The notes under the pieces: generated by a model
The model's input: only the letters and a program-made list of their open reading frames with translations
Database searches by the model: none
What the model was told of the DNA's origin: nothing
Assembly (NCBI GenBank): GCA_027021085.1
Contig: JALUVB010000031.1
Location: forward strand, 1-12,298
Direction of reading: 5' to 3'
Length of the DNA stretch: 12,298 bases
Source of the DNA: a bacterium
GTDB taxonomy: Bacteria; CAIJMQ01; JAADFP01
Shown here: one piece after another, positions 7,194 through 12,298 of the stretch
How positions within the stretch are numbered: the first letter of the stretch is position 1
How the letters are laid out: every line of letters begins with the position of its first letter
Program-made: the position numbers and the translations under genes

Positions 7194-9121
7194 AAGCTCA
7201 CCCCCAGGGTAGTTAGTATTAGATTCACTATTCCGCCCACCAGGAAGGCAAAGGGAAAGATAAACCCTGCCATAAGCAGGGCAGTCTTTAATCCACGTTC
7301 TTTCACGGTCATGGAAAACTGGGCAATACAGGGAATAAAGAGAGTCATGGTTATCACCGCTACCAGGAGGGGAACCCCGCTGAGCACTCCTGAACTTTTC
7401 AAATCAAAGAGCCCGGCTGCTCCGAAGTCTCTGCGGAAAAAGCCGAATAAGAAGGCTACGGCCGATTCCTTTGGTAGCCCTATCCACTGCACTGGATATG
7501 CCATTAAACGCAGTAATAAATCAAAAAGTTTGGTTACTTTGCCTATCCAGATAAACACACTGGCCATAATAAAAAGCGGAAATACTTCTTTTAGATACCA
7601 TTCCACCCTGGTGTAGGTTTTGGTCAACACATTGGAGAGCTTGGGCAGTCTCAAAGGAGGAACTTCCATATAAAATATGGGGTTTTCTCCCGGCATTAAC
7701 CTGGAAGTTAAGTATCCAATGAGAACAAATATGGAAGCTGTTACTCCCACCCAGATGGCAAACAAGGTTGCATTACCGGATAAAAGCGCCAGAATTACAC
7801 CTAATTGGGCTGAACAGGGGATAGCCAGAGCCAGAAGGAAGGAAGCGATGATACGTTCCCTTTTGGTTTCCAGGGTACGAGTTACCATGACTGCCATGGT
7901 GTCACATCCAAATCCCAGGACAATTGGTATTACTGCTCTCCCATTAAGCCCGATTTTCTTAAACATCCTATCGATAAGCATGGCCAGGCGGGGAAGGTAG
8001 CCTGTGTCCTCAATAATGGAAAAGGCAATAAAGAAGGTGGCAACGATAGGCAGAATTATTGCTACTGCATATCTTATTCCCAGGGTGATAATTCCATACT
8101 CGTTTACAAATAAATCCTGCACCACTTTCCAGGGGATAAAAGAAGTAACAATCTTGGTTACAAAAGGATTGATATATTGACCGAATATGGTTTTTTCCAG
8201 GAAATCCACCGATATCTGCGCCCCAAATACCCCTACAAATTCGTAAAGCAGGTAAATTATCAGCAAAAATATAGGGAATCCGGTAAAAGGATTCATGGTA
8301 AGCCGACTCAGTATTTCCTGGAAGGTAACCTTAGCTTCTTTCAGCTTTACTACCCCATCTACAATTTCTCTTACTTTATGTTGTCTTTCCAGAGCCACTT
8401 CATAGGAAATAGGATTCACGTAGCGGTCCCTGGCTTTTTCCAGAACCTGGTTAATGGAAAAGAAGTTGTTTTTTTCTCTTTCTTTTACCATTTCCCTTAT
8501 CTCTTCGTCTTCCTGCAGTAGTAAAAGCGCTACCATCCGTTTGGATAGAGGATAAGAAGAAGTCAGGAGACTCTCGATTTTTTCTATCTCATCTTTTAGA
8601 GAGTAGGAGATGAAATTCTCGTAACTGCGCATAGCTTGTGAGAAAGAGAGGATTCTCTTTTTCAACTCCTCTATCCCCTCACCTGTTATGGATACTGCTC
8701 CTACCACGGGTATACCCAACTCTTTCTCCAGTAAATTCCTGTTGATAATGATGCCTTCTTGCTCTGCTTCATCCATAATATTGAGAACAAGAATAGTGGG
8801 AAAACCCGATTCCAGCAATTGTATGGTAAGCGGCAACATCCTCTCCAGGTTCTTGGCATCTATTACGTGAATTACCAGGTCTGGTTTTTCTTCCAGCAAA
8901 ATCCTGCGGGCAACCCTTTCCTCCTCGGTAATGGGAAGAAGGGAATACATGCCCGGCGTATCAATTATCTGGCAGGCTATTTCACCTATTTGCGCTTTGC
9001 CCCGGGATACTTCCACCGTGGTCCCCGGGTAATTGGATACGGTAACATATTTTTTCGTAAGAGCATTGAAGAGAACGCTTTTCCCTACGTTGGGGCTTCC
9101 GACCAGTACAATCTTTTTCAT
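7190..9121 (-). CDS. feoB: Ferrous iron transport protein B
   Basis: A 643-aa protein of normal FeoB architecture. The N-terminal G domain shows G1 'GSPNVGKS' (8-15), a switch region with 'YPGTT' (31-35), G3 'DTPG' (54-57), G4 'NIMD' (114-117) and G5 'SITGEG' (144-149). A helical linker follows to about residue 275, then a polytopic core. The core includes 'IPIVLGFGCDTMAVM' (398-412), 'AIPCSAQLGVI' (433-443) and 'FFRRDFGAAGLF' (561-572), the two-fold gate motifs of this family. It takes Fe2+ into the cytoplasm at the inner membrane, driven or gated by nucleotide hydrolysis. No separate feoA gene is present; a FeoA-like domain exists only on the DtxR-type protein. The start has only GGA close to the ATG and follows the Fur-box-like operator by 16 bp. 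Confidence 0.97.
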   Translation of the reverse strand: MKKIVLVGSPNVGKSVLFNALTKKYVTVSNYPGTTVEVSRGKAQIGEIACQIIDTPGMYSLLPITEEERVARRILLEEKPDLVIHVIDAKNLERMLPLTIQLLESGFPTILVLNIMDEAEQEGIIINRNLLEKELGIPVVGAVSITGEGIEELKKRILSFSQAMRSYENFISYSLKDEIEKIESLLTSSYPLSKRMVALLLLQEDEEIREMVKEREKNNFFSINQVLEKARDRYVNPISYEVALERQHKVREIVDGVVKLKEAKVTFQEILSRLTMNPFTGFPIFLLIIYLLYEFVGVFGAQISVDFLEKTIFGQYINPFVTKIVTSFIPWKVVQDLFVNEYGIITLGIRYAVAIILPIVATFFIAFSIIEDTGYLPRLAMLIDRMFKKIGLNGRAVIPIVLGFGCDTMAVMVTRTLETKRERIIASFLLALAIPCSAQLGVILALLSGNATLFAIWVGVTASIFVLIGYLTSRLMPGENPIFYMEVPPLRLPKLSNVLTKTYTRVEWYLKEVFPLFIMASVFIWIGKVTKLFDLLLRLMAYPVQWIGLPKESAVAFLFGFFRRDFGAAGLFDLKSSGVLSGVPLLVAVITMTLFIPCIAQFSMTVKERGLKTALLMAGFIFPFAFLVGGIVNLILTTLGVSL

Positions 9122-9137
9122 TCCGACAATATCAAGC

Positions 9138-9156
9138 GAAATTGAATTTCAATTTC
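9138..9156. promoter_or_regulatory. Fur-box-like operator before feoB
   Basis: GAAATTGAATTTCAATTTC is a perfect 9-1-9 inverted repeat, the same geometry as the classical Fur box (GATAATGAT A ATCATTATC). It lies in the 40-bp gap between the Fur-family gene and feoB. On the minus strand the repeat is extended by a further GAAATT-like hexamer. A weak promoter, TTGAAA then an 18-bp spacer then TGATAT, may overlap it. Binding by the adjacent Fur protein is inferred; it would block an internal feoB promoter when iron is sufficient. Confidence 0.75.
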
Positions 9157-9161
9157 AATTA

Positions 9162-9620
9162 TTAAGCAAAAACATTCCCTTCCCTATCGCTGATAGCTCT
9201 GCATTTTTTGCAAACGCCGAATATCTCCAGCTTATGTCTTTTGGGTAAAAACTCAAATTTTTCACAGAGGGCATTCTGGAGCTTTTCTATGTTAACATCA
9301 ACCACCTCAATAAACCTGCCGCATTCTATGCAGACAAGGTGATCGTGGTGCGGATGCCCGTATTTATGTTCGAACCTTATTTTCTTATCTCCCAACTCCA
9401 CTTCCTTGGCAATACCAGCTGCACAGAGCAGTTTTAAAGTTCTAAAAACAGTAGCCTGTCCGATGTCACTGTTTCTTTTTTTTATGAGGTTATATAACTC
9501 TTCCACGGTAAGATGCTGGTTAGTTTTCAGGAATACCTGTAAAATCTTCTCTCTCTGCGGGGTCAAACGCAGATTCTTTTTCCTGAGAAATTCAACGAAT
9601 ATGTCTTCTTCCTCTCTCAT
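9162..9620 (-). CDS. fur: Fur-family metal-responsive transcriptional regulator
   Basis: A 152-aa protein from the ATG at 9620, with GGAG 10 bases upstream. A longer frame to 9683 would run through the predicted promoter and is rejected. The N-terminal winged helix spans about residues 1-80 ('RLTPQREKILQVF', 'GQATVFRTLKLL'). The dimerisation domain has the histidine cluster 'HKYGHPHHDHLVC' (85-97), regulatory-metal ligands in this family. The structural zinc cysteines are C97/C100 and C137/C140. It is the first gene of the operon, 40 bp before feoB, with a palindrome of Fur-box geometry between them. Fur itself is the best guess, but PerR- or Zur-like specificity cannot be excluded from sequence alone; linkage to feoB favours iron. 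Confidence 0.9.
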   Translation of the reverse strand: MREEEDIFVEFLRKKNLRLTPQREKILQVFLKTNQHLTVEELYNLIKKRNSDIGQATVFRTLKLLCAAGIAKEVELGDKKIRFEHKYGHPHHDHLVCIECGRFIEVVDVNIEKLQNALCEKFEFLPKRHKLEIFGVCKKCRAISDREGNVFA

Positions 9621-9639
9621 AATATTACTTCTCCGATTT

Positions 9640-9650
9640 TCTGATTCAGA
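9640..9650. promoter_or_regulatory. Short palindrome at predicted fur transcription start
   Basis: TCTGATTCAGA is a perfect 5-1-5 inverted repeat that overlaps the expected transcription start (about 9648) of the fur promoter. It could be an operator, for instance for the DtxR-type regulator encoded in the same operon. An 11-bp palindrome can also arise by chance, and no second copy was noticed. Confidence 0.25.
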
Positions 9651-9654
9651 GTCA

Positions 9655-9683
9655 AGAATAACAGAAACCCCGCTTGCTGTCAA
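9655..9683 (-). promoter_or_regulatory. Sigma-70-type promoter of fur–feoB operon
   Basis: Reading leftward, a perfect -35 TTGACA (9683-9678) and a -10 TATTCT (9660-9655) are separated by 17 bases. Predicted transcription begins near 9648, about 28 bases upstream of the fur ATG. This supports the 9620 start. No comparable promoter is seen before the DtxR-type or glycosyltransferase genes, so this one may serve the whole operon. Confidence 0.7.
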
Positions 9684-9773
9684 AAGAAAAGAACGTTCCG
9701 CACAGTACCCCCCTCGCTACTCACTACTAACAGAGAGTTACCCGTTGTCAGTCCTGAGTTGCCAGTTCTCTGT

Positions 9774-9790
9774 CCCGGCATGTGTCGGGG
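9774..9790. repeat. Hairpin 'cccggcatgtgtcgggg', copy 1
   Basis: CCCGGCA and TGTCGGG can pair (one G·T) around a tiny loop. The flanks 'tgtcccggc' and 'ggggcacctatt' recur at 10107-10131 around a second hairpin of the same type, so these are diverged copies of one element. Confidence 0.55.
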
Positions 9791-9966
9791 CACCTATTTC
9801 CCCATATTAGACTTTAGACCTCAGACTTTAGACATTAGGCGAGAAAGACACATGATACGGGGGACCAATTCACTATTTACTGTTTACTATCTCTTCCCCT
9901 CCACTACCCGCTACTCACTACTATTCACTATCCTCCCGGTCTATAGTCCAAGAGTGGTGAGTTGCT

Positions 9967-9982
9967 CCCGATGTCCATCGGG
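9967..9982. repeat. Hairpin CCCGATG-TC-CATCGGG
   Basis: A perfect 7-bp inverted repeat with a 2-base loop, placed between two GAGTTG heptamer tracts. It appears to be one more of the small hairpins interspersed in the mosaic. There is no T-run after it, so it is not an intrinsic terminator. Confidence 0.55.
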
Positions 9983-10025
9983 ATGAGTTGCGAGTTCCAC
10001 CTATCCCCCCACCTGTATCCTGGAA

Positions 10026-10060
10026 GAGTTGTGAGTTGCCAGTTGTGAGTTGCGAGTTCC
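10026..10060. repeat. GAGTTGY heptamer array (inverted relative of CTCRCTA array)
   Basis: Exactly five 7-bp units: GAGTTGT, GAGTTGC, CAGTTGT, GAGTTGC, GAGTTCC. Its reverse complement reads CTCGCAA, CTCACAA, CTGGCAA, CTCACAA, CTC. This parallels, unit by unit, the array at 10384-10411 (CTCGCTA, CTCACTA, CCCGCTA, CTCACTA), with A replaced by T at position 6 of each unit. Confidence 0.8.
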
Positions 10061-10108
10061 GCCTATTCCCCCGCCTATATACGGGGAGAGTTGCGAGTTA
10101 TTAGTTGT

Positions 10109-10125
10109 CCCGGCGCATGCCGGGG
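10109..10125. repeat. Hairpin CCCGGC-GCAT-GCCGGG, copy 2
   Basis: A perfect 6-bp stem with the 4-base loop GCAT, flanked by the same 'gtcccggc … ggggcacctatt' context as 9774-9790. It has no poly-T tail and sits inside heptamer repeats. Confidence 0.55.
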
Positions 10126-10210
10126 CACCTATTCTCCCGCCTGTGTTCCGCATTCTGCATCCCCTCTCCTCATCTAAAGTCTCAAGTCTATAGTCTAAAG
10201 TCTTGCGTGG

Positions 10211-10230
10211 ATGCCTGCTTTCGCAGGCAT
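10211..10230. repeat. REP-like hairpin ATGCCTGC-TTTC-GCAGGCAT, copy 1
   Basis: A perfect 8-bp stem with a 4-base loop, within the longer conserved 'gtggatgcctg…caggcatgacag' sequence. A second copy at 12039-12058 has a T-A closing pair where this one has C-G, so the stem is kept while the sequence changes. Similar short elements are frequent in bacterial genomes and give spurious 'MPAFAGMT'-like translations. The arms cannot serve as a Rho-independent terminator, as no T-run follows. Confidence 0.75.
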
Positions 10231-10276
10231 GACAGGTAGGCTGGTCTACATTCTGCAAGAGTTACCAGGATACCAA

Positions 10277-10374
10277 TTCACTGTTCACTGCTTACTGTTC
10301 ACTGTTTACTATTCACTGTTCACTATTTACTGCTTCCCCAGTCTAACGTCTAAGGGCTATAGTCTAAAGTCTAA
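10277..10374. repeat. Fourteen in-phase heptamers, two families joined
   Basis: Eight YTYACTR units (10277-10332), then CTTCCCC, then AGTCTAA, CGTCTAA, GGGCTAT, AGTCTAA and AGTCTAA, occupy exactly 98 bp with no break in the 7-bp register. The same junction (TTTCCCC, AGTCTAA, CGTCTAA, GGTCTAT) recurs at 12265-12292. Confidence 0.85.
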
Positions 10375-10383
10375 TATGCCCCC

Positions 10384-10411
10384 CTCGCTACTCACTACCC
10401 GCTACTCACTA
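10384..10411. repeat. CTCRCTA heptamer array
   Basis: Four 7-bp units (CTCGCTA, CTCACTA, CCCGCTA, CTCACTA) immediately upstream of the DUF362 gene leader. Related units occur at 9713-9726, 9907-9920 and 12201-12228. Confidence 0.75.
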
Positions 10412-10430
10412 CTGGGCATTAATATTTTGT

Positions 10431-10436
10431 TAAAAT
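10431..10436 (+). promoter_or_regulatory. Possible -10 element (TAAAAT) of DUF362 gene
   Basis: An AT-rich stretch lies directly before the gene. TAAAAT ends 7 bases before the ATG at 10444, so transcription from it would begin at or next to the start codon and give a leaderless mRNA. No good -35 is visible at 16-18 bp upstream (that position is in the heptamer array) and there is no ribosome binding site. The call is tentative. Confidence 0.3.
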
Positions 10437-10443
10437 ATATACC

Positions 10444-11517
10444 ATGCAGGAAATTCATTTATTACCCTGGAGAGAAAAAGAAAGGCTTGCGCTTCTTTTA
10501 AAGAGCAGCGGGGTTCTGGACGTGATTGGAAAGGGAGACTATGTAGGATTAAAAATACATTTCGGAGAAAAGGGAAATAAGCACTTTATCCCCCCTACCC
10601 TGGTAAAAATCATCGGGGATGCTATTAAAGACATAGGAGCAAATCCTTTTCTCATAGATACCAATGTTTTGTACAAGGGAGCAAGGGGAAATACCTATTC
10701 GCATCTTCAGATTGTGAGAGAACATGGATTCTCCGAGCTGGGGATACCAGTGGTCATTGCAGGAGGAATCAAGGAGAGTAGCAGGAAAGAAGCAAAAGTA
10801 ATGGTTAATTTAAAGCATTTTGCTGAGGTATACATCGCGGAGGATTTTTTAATCTTTAATTTCCTCCTGGTTCTTAGCCATTTCAAGGGACATATGATGA
10901 GTAGTTTTGGCGGGAGCATTAAAAATGTGGGCATGGGCTGTGCCTCTCGCCGGGGAAAGTTTCTCATGCATTCCTCTATCGTACCCCGGGTAAACAGGGA
11001 AATATGTACAGGTTGCGGGAGATGTGTGGATAATTGTCCTGGGAAGGCAATGAAACTGACGAGCAAGAAAGCAGAGATTTCTCCGGAAAAGTGCATAGGA
11101 TGCGGAGAATGTGTCCATATATGCCCGGTGAGTGCAATATCTATTCCCTGGGACAGCGTAAAGCCAGGGGAATTCCAGGAAAGGATAGTGGAATATGCAT
11201 ACGGCGTACAAAAAGAGCGAAAGGGTAAGACAGGCTTTATGAATTTTCTTTATGCCGTATCACCGGACTGTGATTGTGTGCAAAATGCAAAGTCTCCCCT
11301 GGTGCCGGATTTAGGGATTCTTTTTGCCTGGGATATGGTAGCTATTGACCAGGCTTCCCTGCATCTGGTAACAAAGGCAAAAGGTTTTCACCTGCCGGCA
11401 GGAATAAACAAATTCCATAAGGTGCGACCGGATATACCTCCGGAGAGACAGCTGGAATATGGCGAGGAAATAAACCTGGGGAAAAGAGAATACACTATCA
11501 TTCCCTGCAAAATCTAA
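10444..11517 (+). CDS. DUF362 domain protein with two 4Fe-4S ferredoxin clusters
   Basis: A 357-aa, apparently cytoplasmic protein. Residues 1-180 match the DUF362 style: 'VGLKIHFGEKGN' (34-45), 'PFLIDTNVLYKG' (68-79), 'LSHFKGH' (144-150) and 'NVGMGCASRRGK' (161-172, Cys166). Two ferredoxin motifs follow: 'CTGCGRCVDNC' (Cys188, 191, 194, 198) and 'CIGCGECVHIC' (Cys217, 220, 223, 227), each ending in CP, as for two [4Fe-4S] clusters. A later 'DCDC' (Cys276/278) is also present. Redox or electron-transfer roles are expected; the substrate is undefined for this family. The ATG is the first usable start, since a stop lies in frame at 10420. No ribosome binding site is visible. It is a lone rightward gene, convergent with the flavoprotein gene and flanked by repeat blocks. 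Confidence 0.9.
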   Translation: MQEIHLLPWREKERLALLLKSSGVLDVIGKGDYVGLKIHFGEKGNKHFIPPTLVKIIGDAIKDIGANPFLIDTNVLYKGARGNTYSHLQIVREHGFSELGIPVVIAGGIKESSRKEAKVMVNLKHFAEVYIAEDFLIFNFLLVLSHFKGHMMSSFGGSIKNVGMGCASRRGKFLMHSSIVPRVNREICTGCGRCVDNCPGKAMKLTSKKAEISPEKCIGCGECVHICPVSAISIPWDSVKPGEFQERIVEYAYGVQKERKGKTGFMNFLYAVSPDCDCVQNAKSPLVPDLGILFAWDMVAIDQASLHLVTKAKGFHLPAGINKFHKVRPDIPPERQLEYGEEINLGKREYTIIPCKI

Positions 11518-11544
11518 CCTAATAGCATCAAAAAAAGTTGCGAT

Positions 11545-11961
11545 TCATAATTTTATAAATTCCTTGGGAGCAAAATTGGTTTCCATGCTCCATATTGTGG
11601 CAGTGCCATTTTTTAAGCGGTAAACTGCCAGCATCCCGTATCCACTTTCTTCTACCCAGGGCTTAAGAAATGCCCTGTGTTCTACTATCTCTTTTTTGAA
11701 GTCCAGGTCATCCACAAGCTCAACTGACCCGCTTACCCGTATCTGGATATTGGTTTGATAGTTGTTAAAACATAGCTCTACTTGCGGATTGACTGACAAC
11801 TGCTTGTTTACATCCTTCATTGTTCCCGTGTGGAATACAATCCCATCTTCATCGGCACGGTATAGTAACATGGCCCGAACGTGCGGTTTGTTTCCTTCCG
11901 CCGTAGCCAGATGGAATGCCGGGTTGGCATTCAAAAACGCAAATATCTCGCTTTTATCCAT
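11545..11961 (-). CDS. Pyridoxamine 5'-phosphate oxidase-family (FMN-binding split barrel) protein
   Basis: A 138-aa protein of the compact split-barrel type. 'AFHLATAEGNKPHVRAM' (15-31) is the typical first strands, where the family reads 'LATv…g.PhvR'. 'ADEDGIVFHTGTMKDVNKQL' (36-55) and 'VELCFNN' (61-67) follow, then 'IRVSGSVELVDD' (73-84). Members bind FMN or F420 and reduce or oxidise small molecules; true PdxH is longer, so vitamin B6 synthesis is not implied. The ATG at 11961 has a full AAGGAGG ribosome binding site (11973-11967) 5 bases upstream, the clearest in the window. It converges on the DUF362 gene with a 27-bp gap that holds no clear terminator. No close partner gene is present. 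Confidence 0.88.
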   Translation of the reverse strand: MDKSEIFAFLNANPAFHLATAEGNKPHVRAMLLYRADEDGIVFHTGTMKDVNKQLSVNPQVELCFNNYQTNIQIRVSGSVELVDDLDFKKEIVEHRAFLKPWVEESGYGMLAVYRLKNGTATIWSMETNFAPKEFIKL

Positions 11962-12038
11962 ACTAACCTCCTTGTTTTGCAGTTAAATTACCTAAAAAAG
12001 CTTGTTCATCCCAACCTATTGTCTAAAGTAGTATGTGG

Positions 12039-12058
12039 ATGCCTGTTTCCACAGGCAT
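12039..12058. repeat. REP-like hairpin ATGCCTGT-TTCC-ACAGGCAT, copy 2
   Basis: A perfect 8-bp stem with a 4-base loop in the same 'gtctaaagt…gtggatgcctg…caggcatgacag' context as copy 1 at 10211-10230. The closing base pair is changed from C-G to T-A on both arms. It sits about 80 bp upstream of the flavoprotein gene start. Confidence 0.75.
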
Positions 12059-12157
12059 GACAGTTGGACCGGTCTTGTATTGCGGATTCACACTTTGCTT
12101 GCCATCTCTGCTTATTATCCCGTTCTCCTATCCTTTCTCTTACTCGCTTATTCACAA

Positions 12158-12298
12158 CTTACTGCTTACTATTTACTGTTTACTATTTACTACCCTTCCC
12201 CTCGCTACCCACTACTATCTACCCGCTACTTACTGGTTCACTATTCACTGTTTACTGTTCACTATTTCCCCAGTCTAACGTCTAAGGTCTATAGTCTA
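12158..12298. repeat. Second heptamer mosaic block, running to window edge
   Basis: Five YT(T)ACTR units (12158-12192), an 8-bp pyrimidine spacer, five CTCRCTA-like units (12201-12235), one extra G, then TTCACTA, TTCACTG, TTTACTG, TTCACTA, TTTCCCC, AGTCTAA, CGTCTAA, GGTCTAT and a partial AGTCTA to base 12298. It repeats the module order of 10277-10374. The stretch 11962-12298 otherwise holds only the flavoprotein gene leader and the hairpin at 12039-12058. Confidence 0.85.

Larger units (their letters stand above)
9711..10411. repeat. Non-coding mosaic of degenerate heptamer arrays and small hairpins
   Basis: This 700-bp stretch separates the iron operon from the DUF362 gene and holds no credible gene. 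It is built from 7-bp tandem families: YTYACTR (9869-9889, 10277-10332), CTCRCTA (9713-9726, 9907-9920, 10384-10411), RGTCTAA (10173-10204, 10340-10374; inverted at 9809-9838) and GAGTTGY (10026-10060, 10088-10108). Small hairpins and pyrimidine-rich spacers such as 'cacctatt…ccc' lie between. Open frames through it merely translate the repeats. It resembles the short tandemly repeated heptanucleotide elements described in cyanobacteria in style, not in sequence. Function is unknown. Confidence 0.85.

Noticed and set aside
9621-9683. N-terminal extension of the Fur protein to 9683
   Set aside because: It would include the promoter hexamers; the domain starts right after ATG 9620.
9759-9986. 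Open frame of 75 codons on the plus strand
   Set aside because: It crosses hairpins and heptamer arrays; residues such as LFTVYYLF arise from YTYACTR repeats.
10001-10258. Open frame of 85 codons on the minus strand inside the repeat mosaic
   Set aside because: Its translation is only repeat units read through (LDYRLETLDE, SQLATHNS). There is no ribosome binding site or domain.
9711-10411. CRISPR array
   Set aside because: Units are 7 bp and contiguous, with no 25-40 bp repeats and no unique spacers; no cas genes nearby.
11518-11560. Bidirectional terminator between the convergent genes
   Set aside because: Only a weak AT palindrome (AATTT/AAATT) is present within the end of the flavoprotein gene; there is no GC stem.
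12033-12285. Two overlapping plus-strand frames with hydrophobic products
   Set aside because: Both are translations of the heptamer array in different frames (LLFTVYY-type repeats), starting in or near the hairpin element.

Overview
The window is a bacterial chromosomal segment of moderate GC with tightly packed genes. Gene order and protein style suggest an uncultivated Gram-negative-type bacterium. Long degenerate heptanucleotide arrays and small 'GGATGCCTG…CAGGCATGACA' hairpins are reminiscent of environmental genomes such as Omnitrophota or Nitrospirota relatives, but no marker gene fixes the lineage and this placement is weak.

Layout, all leftward from about 9.7 kb to 1. (i) An iron operon starts at a strong sigma-70-type promoter (9655-9683): a Fur-family regulator, then a perfect 9-1-9 palindromic Fur-box-like operator, then feoB, a 60-aa seven-cysteine zinc-ribbon protein, a DtxR/MntR-type regulator with a C-terminal FeoA-like domain, and, 15 bp further on, a membrane glycosyltransferase of the GT39/ArnT type. 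(ii) A second near-consensus promoter (4708-4736) drives an exported alpha/beta hydrolase, a nucleoside-phosphorylase-superfamily protein, an MBOAT O-acyltransferase, its SGNH/AlgJ-like partner and a truncated SAM methyltransferase that runs off the left edge. These five genes overlap or nearly abut. They look like a small envelope or glycoconjugate modification cluster, with substrate unknown.

Right part. 9711-10411 is non-coding and built of short degenerate heptamers (families YTYACTR, CTCRCTA, RGTCTAA and, in inverted orientation, GAGTTGY) interspersed with small perfect hairpins. A second block of the same composition fills 12020-12298. Between them lie two convergent genes: a DUF362/dicluster ferredoxin protein (+) and a pyridoxamine-phosphate-oxidase-like flavoprotein (-). 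The two blocks share the same ordered modules, including a hairpin that differs by a compensatory base-pair change and a 7-bp register that is kept across family changes. This is the most unusual structure in the window.

The iron operon is self-consistent: Fur and a DtxR-type sensor bracket the ferrous transporter, and the operator sits immediately before feoB. The second operon combines acyl transfer (MBOAT plus SGNH), hydrolysis, methyl transfer and nucleoside or base handling. No tRNA, rRNA, CRISPR array or transposase was seen.
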